Part shown: piece after piece, positions 1 to 7,945 of the stretch
Layout of the letters: each line of letters starts with the position of its first letter
Position numbering within the stretch: the first letter of the stretch is position 1
From: JANSXG01 sp024743075
GTDB lineage: Bacteria > Planctomycetota > Phycisphaerae > Phycisphaerales > UBA1924
DNA length: 64,000 bases
Direction: 5' to 3'
Assembly (NCBI GenBank): GCA_042140185.1
Contig: CP159477.1
Coordinates: forward strand, 1,798,001 to 1,862,000
Program-made: the position numbers and the translations under genes
Notes under the pieces: model-generated
Database searches by the model: none
The model's input: the letters and a program-made list of their open reading frames with translations, nothing else
Told to the model about the DNA's origin: nothing

Positions 1-182
1 AGGTTGTAGTCGAGCAGGCGGTCGAGCAGTTGTCGCACTGCGCTTGGGATCAACGGGTATGCTCCGGAGCTGGCGGCGTCGGATGTCCCGGTAGAAACGG
101 ACGTCCGTCAGGGTGAGTATATCGGCAGGAACCTCGATTTCCCGCGATCTTGGGGTGTATTGGACGCGTTGGCGGAAATGAC

Positions 183-464
183 ATGGGCTTCAGGATCGTC
201 CGATTTGAAAGCACGCCGAACCCCAACGCGCTCAAGTGCGTCCTCGATCGTCCGATCACGGACATCCCGAAGAGTTTTCTCAGCGCCAGCGCGGCCGCGG
301 GAGATCCACTCGCCGAGCCGTTCTTCAAACTCGGTGGCATCCGGAACATCCTTATGAACGGTGACTGGATCAGCGTCAACAAGCTGGACGACACCGACTG
401 GTCCACACTCAAGCCGAGGATCCGCCGAGTGCTGCGCGATCTGGAGGCCGACGGCGATGCCTGA
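183..464 (+). CDS. Nfu/NifU N-terminal domain protein
   Basis: A 93-residue protein made only of the Nfu_N (scaffold protein Nfu/NifU N-terminal) domain. The family signature T-P-N-P-N followed by a Lys is at residues 11-17 (TPNPNALK), and the body ends in a short helical LKPRIRRVLRDLEAD segment. In full-length Nfu proteins this domain precedes a CxxC domain that carries a nascent Fe-S cluster; the CxxC part is absent here, so direct cluster transfer is unlikely and the role is unclear. The ATG at 183 is preferred to an upstream ATG at 150 because homology starts immediately. Its last 8 bases (ATGCCTGA) contain the start of mutY, an Fe-S enzyme, which suggests coupled translation. Family call firm, function inferred. 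Confidence 0.82.
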   Translation: MGFRIVRFESTPNPNALKCVLDRPITDIPKSFLSASAAAGDPLAEPFFKLGGIRNILMNGDWISVNKLDDTDWSTLKPRIRRVLRDLEADGDA

Positions 465-1551
465 ACCGACCCGGGCCCCGATCACGGCCCACGCGAAGAT
501 CGCCGGCGATCTGGGAGACTGGTTCATCGCGAACGTGCGCAATCTGCCGTGGCGCAAGGTCGACGGTTCATCGGGCCGACGCGACCCCTACCGGTCTCTG
601 GTCAGCGAGCTCATGCTCCAGCAAACACAGGTCAGCCGCGTGCTCGACAAGTTCGATCCGTTCATCGAGCGGTTTCCCAGCGTCGAGGACCTGGCGAAGG
701 CCGAGGAGCAGGATGTCCTCGCGTCGTGGTCCGGGCTCGGCTACTACCGACGCGCTCGATTGCTCCACGCGGCCGCCAGGCAGATCGTTGACGAACACGG
801 TGGGTCCGTCCCCGAAGACGCGGCGACGCTCCAGCGAATCACCGGCATCGGGCAGTACACCGCCGGCGCGATCGCGTCGATCGTGTTCGATCAGCCGGCG
901 CCGATCGTGGACGGCAATGTCAGCCGCGTGCTCATGCGCCTCCGCGCCGACCCCCGGTCGCCGACCGAAAAGGAGGTCGTGCGCGAGAACTGGCACGACG
1001 CCGAGCAGCTCGTTGCGAGCGCTGATTCACCGGCGCGGACCAACGAGGGACTGATGGAACTCGGGGCGTTGGTCTGCACGCCGAAGGCCCCCCGCTGCGA
1101 CGCGTGCCCGCTTCGGGGGCGGTGCGGCGCCGCATCGCTCGGCGCCCAGGACCGAGTGCCGGCCCCGAAAGCCGCCGCCAAACGCTCGGTCGTCTACCAC
1201 ACCGCGGTCGTCGTCCGGGACCAGAACGGTCGGCTGCTGATCGAACGCCGCCCGGACAAGGGGCTCTGGGCCTCGATGTGGCAGGCCCCGACCGCCGAGT
1301 CCTCGACCGCGCAGCCCCGCCCGTCAGTGATTCTGAGGCGTCTGGGGCTGACCGGTCGAGCGAAGCAACGCGACGAGTTCGTGCACATCACGAGCCATCG
1401 AGAGGTTCGCTTCCGGGTGTACGACGCGTCCCCCGCTCTGATCGCGAAGTCCTGGCCGGCACTCGACGGGCGGGCGGTGATCACCCCGTGCAAACTAGAT
1501 GATTATCCGCTGGCGAACCCGCACCGAAAGATCCTCCTCGGAGGGAGCTGA
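457..1551 (+). CDS. mutY: A/G-specific adenine DNA glycosylase MutY
   Basis: A 364-residue base-excision repair enzyme that removes adenine mispaired with 8-oxoguanine. Visible features: the SELMLQQTQ segment with the catalytic Glu51; the helix-hairpin-helix around residues 125-140 (ITGIGQYTAGAI); the catalytic Asp152 in VDGNV; the 4Fe-4S loop C207-x6-C214-x2-C217-x5-C223; and a C-terminal Nudix-like 8-oxoG recognition domain from about residue 245. Length is normal for MutY. The start ATG at 457 overlaps the end of the Nfu-N gene by 8 bases and the homology begins about 10 residues later. A longer in-frame upstream extension exists but runs antisense-like through the Nfu-N gene and is rejected. 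The pairing with an Fe-S scaffold-type protein fits its cluster requirement. Confidence 0.95.
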   Translation: MPEPTRAPITAHAKIAGDLGDWFIANVRNLPWRKVDGSSGRRDPYRSLVSELMLQQTQVSRVLDKFDPFIERFPSVEDLAKAEEQDVLASWSGLGYYRRARLLHAAARQIVDEHGGSVPEDAATLQRITGIGQYTAGAIASIVFDQPAPIVDGNVSRVLMRLRADPRSPTEKEVVRENWHDAEQLVASADSPARTNEGLMELGALVCTPKAPRCDACPLRGRCGAASLGAQDRVPAPKAAAKRSVVYHTAVVVRDQNGRLLIERRPDKGLWASMWQAPTAESSTAQPRPSVILRRLGLTGRAKQRDEFVHITSHREVRFRVYDASPALIAKSWPALDGRAVITPCKLDDYPLANPHRKILLGGS

Positions 1552-1791
1552 CCGGAGCCACGGAATCGCCGGATTTGCTCGCATCCACGCGGACTTTCCA
1601 GTACACTCCGGGACTTGCCCGGCTCGGCCGGCCGGGTCTGTGTGCGCGCGTTGCGCTGCGGAGCACCTCACACAAGAGGCGCCTTGATGACAGTTCGAAC
1701 CCCGGCGCGGCTCGCGTCGGGTGCGCCATCCGCTCCCCGTGCGGATGGCGCAGGTCGTGCTTGGGCCGAAGCACGAACGGGCCTGCTACAC

Positions 1792-3552
1792 ATGATCGAC
1801 GAGAACCTGATCGCTTCACTCGGCATCGAGGAAGACGAAACGCGGACCATGCTTATGGACGCGTACGGCGAGACCGTCGCCGAGGGCGACATGGATTCGC
1901 TGCTCACCGATGCGCTCGGTGAACTCAAGAGCGACCAAATCCTGACCGGTCGCGTCATCGGCATGGCCGGCGACGATGTGGTCATCGATGTGGGCCTCAA
2001 GTCCGAAGGCCTCATCAACAAGAACGAATTCGACGACGTCAGCGCCATCAAGCCCGGCGACGAAGTCCAGGTCCTCCTCGAGGATCTCGAAGGCGAGTCC
2101 GGCCTCATCCAGCTTTCGAAGCGCAAGGCCGATCGCCTCATCAACTGGCGCCGCATCATCGAGACCACCAAGGAAGGCGATGTCGTCCAGGGCAAGGTCA
2201 TGCGTCAGATCAAGGGTGGCCTGCTCGTCGACATCGGCGTGCCGGTCTTCCTCCCCGCCTCGCAGGTGGATATCCGTCGCCCCGGCGACATCCGCGAGTT
2301 CATCGGTCGCGAGGTTCGTGCCGAGATCCTCAAGATCGACGAAGAGCGCCGCAACATCGTCATCTCGCGTCGCAAGCTCATCGAGACCGAGCGCGAGACC
2401 TCCAAGAAGCGACTCCTTGAGCGCATCAGCGAGGGCGACATCGTCAAGGGCGTCGTCAAGAACATCGCCGACTTCGGCGCGTTCATCGACCTCGGCGGCA
2501 TCGACGGCCTACTGCACATCACCGACATGTCCTGGGGACGGATCAACCACCCCTCCGAGATGCTCCGCATCGACGACGAGGTCGAGGTCAAGATCCTCAA
2601 CATCGACTACGACAAAGAGAAGATCGCGCTCGGTTTGAAGCAGAAGGAAGCTTCGCCGTGGGAAGAGATCGAGGGCAAGTACCCGATCAATTCCCGCGTC
2701 AAAGGCGAGGTGGTCAACCTCATGTCCTACGGCGCGTTCGTCCGTCTCGAAGACGGCATCGAAGGCCTCGTGCACATCTCCGAGATGTCCTGGACCCGGC
2801 GCATCAACCACCCGTCCGAGGTGGTCAACGTCGGTGAAGAGGTCGAGGTCGTCGTGCTCGACATCGACAAGAACAAGCAGGAGATCTCGCTCGGCATGAA
2901 GCAGACCGAGGTCAACCCCTGGGAACTCGTCGCCGAGAAGTACCCCCCCGGCACCGTCATCGAAGGCACCGTCCGCAACCTCGCGAACTACGGCGCGTTC
3001 ATCGAAATCGAGCCCGGCATCGACGGCCTTCTCCACGTCTCGGACATCAGCTGGACCAAGAAGGTCTCCCACCCCAACGAGGTTTACCAGAAGGGCGACA
3101 CCGTCCAGTGCGTGGTTCTCGAAGTGGACCAGGAAAAGCAGCGCGTCGCCCTCGGCGTCAAGCAGCTCTCCGAAGACCCGTGGCTCGAAGCCATCCCCGG
3201 CGCCTACAAGCCCGGCATGGTCGTTCGCGGCAAGATCACCAAGATCACCAACTTCGGCGTGTTCGTCGAACTCGAGGACGATCTCGAAGGACTGCTGCAC
3301 ATCTCCGAACTCGCCGACCAGAAGGTCGAGAACCCGCACGATGTGGTTCAGGCCGGCGAAGAGGTGGACGTCAAGATCCTCCGCGTGGACATCTCCGATC
3401 GCAAGATCGGCCTGTCGCTCAAGCGTGCCCAGTGGGGTGCCGCCGAGGAGGCCCGTGCCGAGCGCGAAGAGTCGAAGTCCCAGTCGGGTGCTCCCACTCG
3501 TGGCGGCATGGACGACCACGGCGCCATGGGCTCGGACAAGATCCAGTTCTGA
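1792..3552 (+). CDS. rpsA: 30S ribosomal protein S1
   Basis: A 586-residue RNA-binding protein with six consecutive S1 (OB-fold) domains, the architecture of proteobacterial-type S1, which tethers mRNA to the 30S subunit. Domains 3-6 carry the canonical V-x-G-x-V-x-(N/D)-(F/Y)-G-A-F and G-L-(L/V)-H-(I/V)-S patterns (for example ADFGAFID, SYGAFVRL, NYGAFIEI, NFGVFVEL), while domains 1-2 are divergent, as in E. coli S1. The ATG at 1792 is chosen because MIDENLIASLG begins the conserved region. An ATG at 1687 would add a low-complexity leader. A possible -10 box TACACT lies at 1602-1607, far upstream. The tail (residues after about 560) is polar and unconserved. A strong terminator follows directly, so it is probably a monocistronic gene. 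Confidence 0.95.
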   Translation: MIDENLIASLGIEEDETRTMLMDAYGETVAEGDMDSLLTDALGELKSDQILTGRVIGMAGDDVVIDVGLKSEGLINKNEFDDVSAIKPGDEVQVLLEDLEGESGLIQLSKRKADRLINWRRIIETTKEGDVVQGKVMRQIKGGLLVDIGVPVFLPASQVDIRRPGDIREFIGREVRAEILKIDEERRNIVISRRKLIETERETSKKRLLERISEGDIVKGVVKNIADFGAFIDLGGIDGLLHITDMSWGRINHPSEMLRIDDEVEVKILNIDYDKEKIALGLKQKEASPWEEIEGKYPINSRVKGEVVNLMSYGAFVRLEDGIEGLVHISEMSWTRRINHPSEVVNVGEEVEVVVLDIDKNKQEISLGMKQTEVNPWELVAEKYPPGTVIEGTVRNLANYGAFIEIEPGIDGLLHVSDISWTKKVSHPNEVYQKGDTVQCVVLEVDQEKQRVALGVKQLSEDPWLEAIPGAYKPGMVVRGKITKITNFGVFVELEDDLEGLLHISELADQKVENPHDVVQAGEEVDVKILRVDISDRKIGLSLKRAQWGAAEEARAEREESKSQSGAPTRGGMDDHGAMGSDKIQF

Positions 3553-3577
3553 TTCTGGTTGCGTAACCCAACACCAC

Positions 3578-3604
3578 AAGGCCCGGAGCGATCCGGGCCT
3601 TTTT
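3578..3604 (+). terminator. rho-independent terminator of rpsA
   Basis: Perfect 9-bp stem AAGGCCCGG / CCGGGCCTT with a 6-base AGCGAT loop, running into a T tract, 26 bases after the rpsA stop codon. This is a textbook intrinsic terminator. Confidence 0.9.
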
Positions 3605-4057
3605 CATGGGTCGATGTGGGTGAGTCAATCGAGACTCACGGGTGCGGACGGCTTCCGCGAGCGAACGTCACGCTCGGCCGGGCGTCCTACCATGGGGATT
3701 GCGAAGCCGAGGTTATCGGCTTACATCATGGTGAGAAACGCGAGGGCCGTAAGAAGGAGAATCCGCTTGCGGTTTTCGCTCAGGTTGAACACCATTCCAG
3801 CAGCATTGACAACAGCCATTTTGAACACCTTTCAGACGGGTCTTCGCTTGTCACAACACATGGTTCAACGCCCGTGCCGGAATCCGGAATCAGGCTCCGA
3901 TCCCCGCTCACGCGCTCAGAACGCTGTTTCTGCGTCCGATAGCCGATCGCTTGCTGGGGTCGGGTTGAACAGCGCGTTGCAAAAACGCAACACCTCGCGT
4001 GGTGCTTTGGCCTCCTGTGCCTCGTGTGAAGATGGGCAGCGCATCCGTTCGGCTGCC
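3605..4057. other. long intergenic stretch between rpsA and the exported-protein gene
   Basis: About 450 bases with no convincing long gene. Base composition is less GC-biased than the neighbours. The only coding candidate I see is a 32-codon minus-strand ORF (listed separately). A short palindrome GCCGA-TAACC-TCGGC lies just beyond its stop, around 3706-3720, without a T tract. No RNA family is recognised. Confidence 0.5.
3721..3819 (-). CDS. possible small membrane-inserting peptide (32 aa)
   Basis: Minus-strand ATG with AAAGGTG six bases upstream, then 32 codons and TAA. The peptide has a basic turn (ENRKR) followed by a hydrophobic run (ILLLTALAFLTMM) to the C-terminus, a layout typical of a single-pass or signal-like peptide. 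It sits alone in a 450-base gap, divergent from the next gene. No homology is recognised and a 33-codon frame can arise by chance; the Shine-Dalgarno-like sequence and composition are the only support. Confidence 0.28.
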   Translation of the reverse strand: MAVVNAAGMVFNLSENRKRILLLTALAFLTMM

Positions 4058-5896
4058 GTGAGCAGATCCAATTCTGCTCGCTTGTGGGGCGTGACGCTGG
4101 GCGTGATCTGCACGCTCCTGCTCGCGCCGGTGTCCTCGTCGCTGGCCGACCGGCCGAGCGCAGAGGACTCCTTCGGAGTATATCAGCAGGTCGCCAGCTG
4201 GCTGCGTGACCAGACGCTCCCGAAGCGCAAAGCGCCTCGCGATGAGCGGGCGATCGACCCCGAGGACTGCGCGGGGGCCGCGATCGTGCTTCGGTTATCG
4301 GGCAATGTCATCGGTCGAGGCGAGCACGTCGGCGAGGGCGGCATGACCGTCTGGCTCGCGGCGAGCGACGCGTGGGGCGAGGCGTACCCGAAGCTGATCG
4401 ATGGCCTGCCCAACGATGCACTCTTTGACGACCGTCTCGAAGAGCGTCTGGATCGGATGACGATCGACATCCAGCTCGCCGGAACGCTCGTGCCACTCCC
4501 CGCCGAGACCTTCAGTTCCGCCGCGGTGTTGATCAACCCCGGGCGCCAGGGCGCGGCGGCGCAGCGGCGGCGTGTTCGGCGCGGTGTTCCCCGGCACGGT
4601 CCTGAGTTTCCCGAGCGGCGCCGACGCCGGCTTCGACCCCAGCGAACGCGCACTGCGCGTCGCCACGACCCGCCTCGGCCTGCCCCCCGTCGACCTGAAC
4701 ATCCTGCGCCAGTCCGACGAGGTCGCGCTCTACCGGTTCGACGTCACGCACCTCGCGCAGACCAAGCCCGGCCTGCCCCCGACGTTCCTCTCGCGCGGCG
4801 GGCGGCTCGTCAGCGAGGCGGCGGTGACCGGACCGAACCTGCGCGCCGCGGCGGACGAGGCCGCCGAGTTTCTCATCGGGCTGGAGTGGCCCGGCGAGGA
4901 GCCCTTCGGCATGCTCGGCGACTACCTCGCGACCGCCGACCGCTACGAGCCGTACATCGCGCCGCCCCGTCAGCAGGCGACGGTCGCGCTCGCGCTCAAC
5001 CGCTACGCCAGCATCAACGGCACCGCGCCGGCGAGGGCGCAGCACGCGTCCGCGTACGCCGCGAACCTGCTGACCGACCTCACACGCGTCGCCGGCGACG
5101 AGGTCGATCCGCGGACCGACCCGGTCGCGCTCGCGACGTGGCTGCTCGCGTGGGCGCACCTTGAGGACACGCCCGGCGGGCTCGACCCGAGCCAGACCAA
5201 GGCGCTGAAGGATTTTGCGTCCGCATCGCTCACGCGACTCATCGGCGACGAGGCCGACGACGCGTTCGGGCGACTCGGCCCCGGCGCGGTCGCGCTCCGG
5301 GCGTACGCGCTTGCCAAGGCCGGCGACCAGCTCGTCTCGGTCAATGCCACAACCACCGCGCGTGAGGATGTGCGTCGTCTCTTCCGTGAATTGCCGGGGC
5401 CGCAGCTGGTCGCCGCGATGCCGTGGCTCGGTTGGGCGGAACTGGAACTGGCATCGGGCGAGGAGTCCGTGCCGGCGGCGGTCGGCCTGCGCGAGATGCG
5501 CGATGTCATTTGGGACTTCCAGGTGGACCCCATCTCGGCCGGCGCACAGGACGCCGACCTCGTCGGCGGCATCGTGTTCTCGCGCGGCTCTACTCAACTC
5601 CCGACCTGGCAGTCGCTGCGCCCGCTCGCGTTCGTCGCGACGATGCTCGGCGACCCGCGCCTGACCGATCAGCAGGAGCTGCTCGTCGAGATCCTGCCGC
5701 TGACGCGCGCGATGCGCTTCGTGATGCAGCTTAGCGCGAGCGAGGCGGAGGCGCACATGTACCCCGAGCCGCGCGGGCGATCGGGGGCCTGCGCTTGGCG
5801 GTGTGGGACCAGACGATCTCGGTGGACGCGACGAGCCTCGGGCTGATCACGATCTGCGAGATGCTCGACTCGCTGAGCGAGCGGTCCGGGCGCTGA
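4058..5896 (+). CDS. exported protein of unknown function (two frameshift sites)
   Basis: Read across two frameshifts, this gives a protein of about 610 residues. The N-terminus from the GTG at 4058 is a clean signal peptide (SRSNSAR, hydrophobic LWGVTLGVICTLLLAP, then SSSLA). The first third is alpha/beta with PAE-type motifs, followed by a Gly/Ala linker. The rest is rich in helices and includes an alanine-rich, barrel-like repeat region (LALNRYASINGTAP and later LAKAGDQLVSVN). I do not recognise the family. Break 1 is near 4553-4566: restoring two G bases gives a natural glycine linker leading into GGVFGAVFPGTV. Break 2 is near 5775-5777: restoring one G gives PEPRGAIGGLRLAVWDQ and the frame then runs to TGA at 5894-5896. 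Both look like missing bases, not decay. The thiS gene follows convergently. Confidence 0.65.
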
Positions 5897-5916
5897 GGCC
5901 GGCTTGGGATCGGCCC

Positions 5917-6117
5917 TCAGCCGCCGCCGACGAGCGTGACGAGTTCCACGCGGTCGCCCTCGGCGAGCGTGTGCTCGTCGTGCTGGCGCTTGGGGACGAG
6001 TTTGCGGTTGACCTCGACGGCGCACGGCTGGCCGGCGAGCCCCTGCGCTTCGACGAGGGCCGCGACGGTCTGCCCGTCGGGCACGGTCTGGTTCTGGCCG
6101 TTGACGATGATCTCCAT
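5917..6117 (-). CDS. thiS: sulfur carrier protein ThiS
   Basis: A 66-residue beta-grasp protein: MEIIVNGQ start, a P-D-G-x-T-V segment, and the obligatory C-terminal Gly-Gly tail (here VTLVGGG). ThiS is adenylated and then thiocarboxylated at the terminal glycine and donates sulfur to the thiazole ring of thiamine. Length is exactly that of the family. No thiG, thiF or TPP riboswitch is visible nearby, so the rest of the pathway is elsewhere. It is convergent with the exported-protein gene, with only 20 bases between them. Confidence 0.88.
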   Translation of the reverse strand: MEIIVNGQNQTVPDGQTVAALVEAQGLAGQPCAVEVNRKLVPKRQHDEHTLAEGDRVELVTLVGGG

Positions 6118-6180
6118 GGGTGCAGTCTAGGTCGCTCCGGGCCGGTTCGAGGCCCACTATTCGAGCGGCCCGGAGTCGGG

Positions 6181-6186
6181 TATACT
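6181..6186 (+). promoter_or_regulatory. -10-like TATACT box of tRNA-Gly
   Basis: TATACT lies 12 bases before the mature 5' end of tRNA-Gly, the expected distance for a -10 element. No good TTGACA is seen 16-18 bases upstream. The same hexamer precedes the tmRNA and pepP. Confidence 0.5.
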
Positions 6187-6197
6187 CACCTCCACGC

Positions 6198-6269
6198 GCG
6201 GGCGTAGCTCAATGGTAGAGCGTCAGCCTTCCAAGCTGAATGTTGTCGGTTCGAGTCCGATCGCCCGCT
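6198..6269 (+). tRNA. tRNA-Gly (anticodon TCC)
   Basis: A 72-base cloverleaf: acceptor GCGGGCG pairs perfectly with CGCCCGC; a D-arm with AGCTCAATGGTAGAGC; anticodon loop C-T-T-C-C-A-A giving anticodon TCC (reads GGA/GGG); T-arm GGTTCGAGTCC. Discriminator U; no CCA is encoded. A terminator follows within five bases. Confidence 0.96.
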
Positions 6270-6273
6270 TTGA

Positions 6274-6295
6274 CCCCGCCGATGGCGGGGTTTTT
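6274..6295 (+). terminator. terminator of tRNA-Gly
   Basis: Stem CCCCGCC / GGCGGGG with a GAT loop followed by TTTTT, immediately after the tRNA. Confidence 0.9.
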
Positions 6296-6320
6296 CTTTG
6301 GGCCAATCTCAGCGCGTACA

Positions 6321-6971
6321 TCACGATTCTCGGGGGCCCGACGACTCGCCGAGCAGTTGCCGCCGAACACTCTCGATCCGCGGCCGACGCCGAGGCCCCT
6401 CGTGCCTGCCCGAAGCGATCTCTTCGTCGAACGCTCGCTCCGCTGCTTCGCGTCGGCCCTGGGCGAGATACAGCACTGCAAGCATCGCGACCCCGCTCAA
6501 CGAGTCTGTCAGCAAGACTCGGGAGTCTATTTCGGACTCCAACTCAGCGATGATCCGATCGGTATCTTCAAAGTCGCTAAACAGACGTAGTCCGCTCTTC
6601 TCGATTTCATCAACCAGATCAGCAGCGGCATCACAGACGGTCGCCGGTGAGTCTGCAGACCACTCGGATGGCCGATCATCACCGCCGAGGCGTTGGATCG
6701 GACAGAACAACGCACAATTCAAGTCTGGCAGACGATCAAGTCTTGCGAATGCCCGCTTTACTTCTTCAGGCTCGATCACGAGATGGCATCCGAAGAACAC
6801 AGAGCTCGACACACGTCGTACCGAAACTCGTACGTACTGCGTACAGATGCCGCCAATGGCACGCTCGAACTCCAAGAGATCCGGTCTCGAGAAGCCGTAC
6901 CTCTTGAGGCGATCTGCGAGTATTTGCTGGATGGTGCTCTCTGCCTGTCGGAGCGTCAGTCGATCAGCCAC
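6321..6971 (-). CDS. unknown protein, 216 aa, next to tRNA-Gly
   Basis: A soluble 216-residue protein with no signal peptide or membrane segment. The N-terminal half has alternating strand/helix character with an aromatic core (YGFSRPDLLEFERAIG, VFFGCHLVIEPEEV). The C-terminal half is helical and acidic, then ends in a basic Arg-rich tail. Codon use is less GC-biased than in neighbours, and the gene sits right behind a tRNA terminator, a common landing place for acquired DNA; transfer is therefore possible but no integrase or att duplication is seen. I do not recognise the family. An ATG with a plausible frame begins MADRLTLRQ. Confidence 0.62.
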   Translation of the reverse strand: MADRLTLRQAESTIQQILADRLKRYGFSRPDLLEFERAIGGICTQYVRVSVRRVSSSVFFGCHLVIEPEEVKRAFARLDRLPDLNCALFCPIQRLGGDDRPSEWSADSPATVCDAAADLVDEIEKSGLRLFSDFEDTDRIIAELESEIDSRVLLTDSLSGVAMLAVLYLAQGRREAAERAFDEEIASGRHEGPRRRPRIESVRRQLLGESSGPRES

Positions 6972-7171
6972 GGATTTCTCCCTGCGCCCGTAATCCGGTA
7001 CCTCTCAAGCCGACCCGACGCATTTGCAACGCCACGCTTGTTCAGCCATCGATCTGCTGCGAACCGCCTCCGAACGCCTTGGTCGTCTAACACAAGTGTA
7101 TGCGTCCAACGAACTGCATGGCCTGCGCCCGACATTGTCGGGCTCCGACCATGGCACCCTCTGTGGGTTTG

Positions 7172-7696
7172 TCATCGCTTTCGTCGTGTGCGTGAGTTCT
7201 TCTTGGCGCGGGCTTTGGCCATCGCCTGTTTTCGTTCGGCGAGGTACGCCTGCTGGGCGTCGAGGGTGGTGAAGCCGGGGGATGGTGGGTCTGAGGAGAT
7301 CGGGGGTGTGCCCGGGGCGCCGCTCGGCGTTTTACGGCCCGGCACTGGCGGGCGAGCCGCCAGTGGCACCCGTGCAGACATCGGGTTCTGGGATCGCTCG
7401 GTCTGGTTGTCCGCCTTGGCGCGCGCCTTCGCGGCGATGCGCTGTTCGCGTTCGACGGCGCGGATGTGGGTCAGGGCCTGCGTCGCGGCGAGTCTTCTTC
7501 GGTTGCGCTCGCGTGCGATGAAGGCGTCCTGCTTGGGGTCGCCGGTCGGCTCGGGCTCGTCCATGAGGGCCTGGAGCGTTTCGAGCGCTTTGGTCTGGAC
7601 GCGCTGCATGACGAGGCGCGCTTCGGCTTCGGCCTGGCGGAGTTGGGTGAGGATGTCGGGCGTGGTGACGGCGTCGGTGGTGGGTGTGGTGTGCAT
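7172..7696 (-). CDS. unknown basic helical protein carrying an in-frame palindromic repeat
   Basis: From the ATG at 7696 this encodes 174 residues: a helical acidic/basic core (LTQLRQAEAEARLVMQRVQ, then RNRRRLAATQALTHIRAVEREQRIAAKARAKA), a Pro-rich linker and a strongly basic C-terminus (AKKNSRTRRKR). An upstream in-frame ATG at 7816 would add 40 unlikely residues. The linker encodes an in-frame copy of the dispersed palindrome described at 7342-7370 (residues VPLAARPPVPGR). The basic, helical composition suggests nucleic-acid or ribosome binding, but this is inference. No family is recognised. Confidence 0.55.
   Translation of the reverse strand: MHTTPTTDAVTTPDILTQLRQAEAEARLVMQRVQTKALETLQALMDEPEPTGDPKQDAFIARERNRRRLAATQALTHIRAVEREQRIAAKARAKADNQTERSQNPMSARVPLAARPPVPGRKTPSGAPGTPPISSDPPSPGFTTLDAQQAYLAERKQAMAKARAKKNSRTRRKR
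7342..7370. repeat. dispersed palindromic repeat, copy A
   Basis: CACTGGCGG, 5-base spacer GCGAG, CCGCCAGTG, flanked by GCACC on the right. The same 9-bp palindrome with the same flanks occurs twice near 61.3 kb with different spacers, so it is a repeat family and not chance. It lies inside the unknown gene on the minus strand and is read through in frame. Confidence 0.85.
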
Positions 7697-7945
7697 GGGG
7701 CCGAGTGTGCGCCGGGGCTGGGCATCGGCCAAGCGGAAAATCGCGGGAATCGGGCTATGTCCGCAAGGTTGCGCGCCGGGGTGGTACATGCGCGCGAGAC
7801 TTTTGGGGTTATGCACATGGCACGCCCAGGAGAACAGCGTCGCCGCGGGCGTCTCGCGGTTTGCTGGCGTTTGTGTTTGTGGAGCGCGCCGCGTGGGTTA
7901 GCATGGTCGGTGGTAGACAATCTGGGGGCGGGTCAAGGAGCGGTG

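Noticed and set aside
1..182. Minus-strand open frames reaching the left edge
   Set aside because: Two different frames look locally coding-like (for example a Val-Arg-Gln-Leu-Leu-Asp-Arg-Leu-Leu segment), but neither has a start codon and they would need a frameshift to join. Too short to call.
2509..3579. Long minus-strand ORF (356 codons) opposite rpsA
   Set aside because: Shadow of the GC-rich S1 repeats; its product is acidic-hydrophobic repeats mirroring the sense strand, with no ribosome site.
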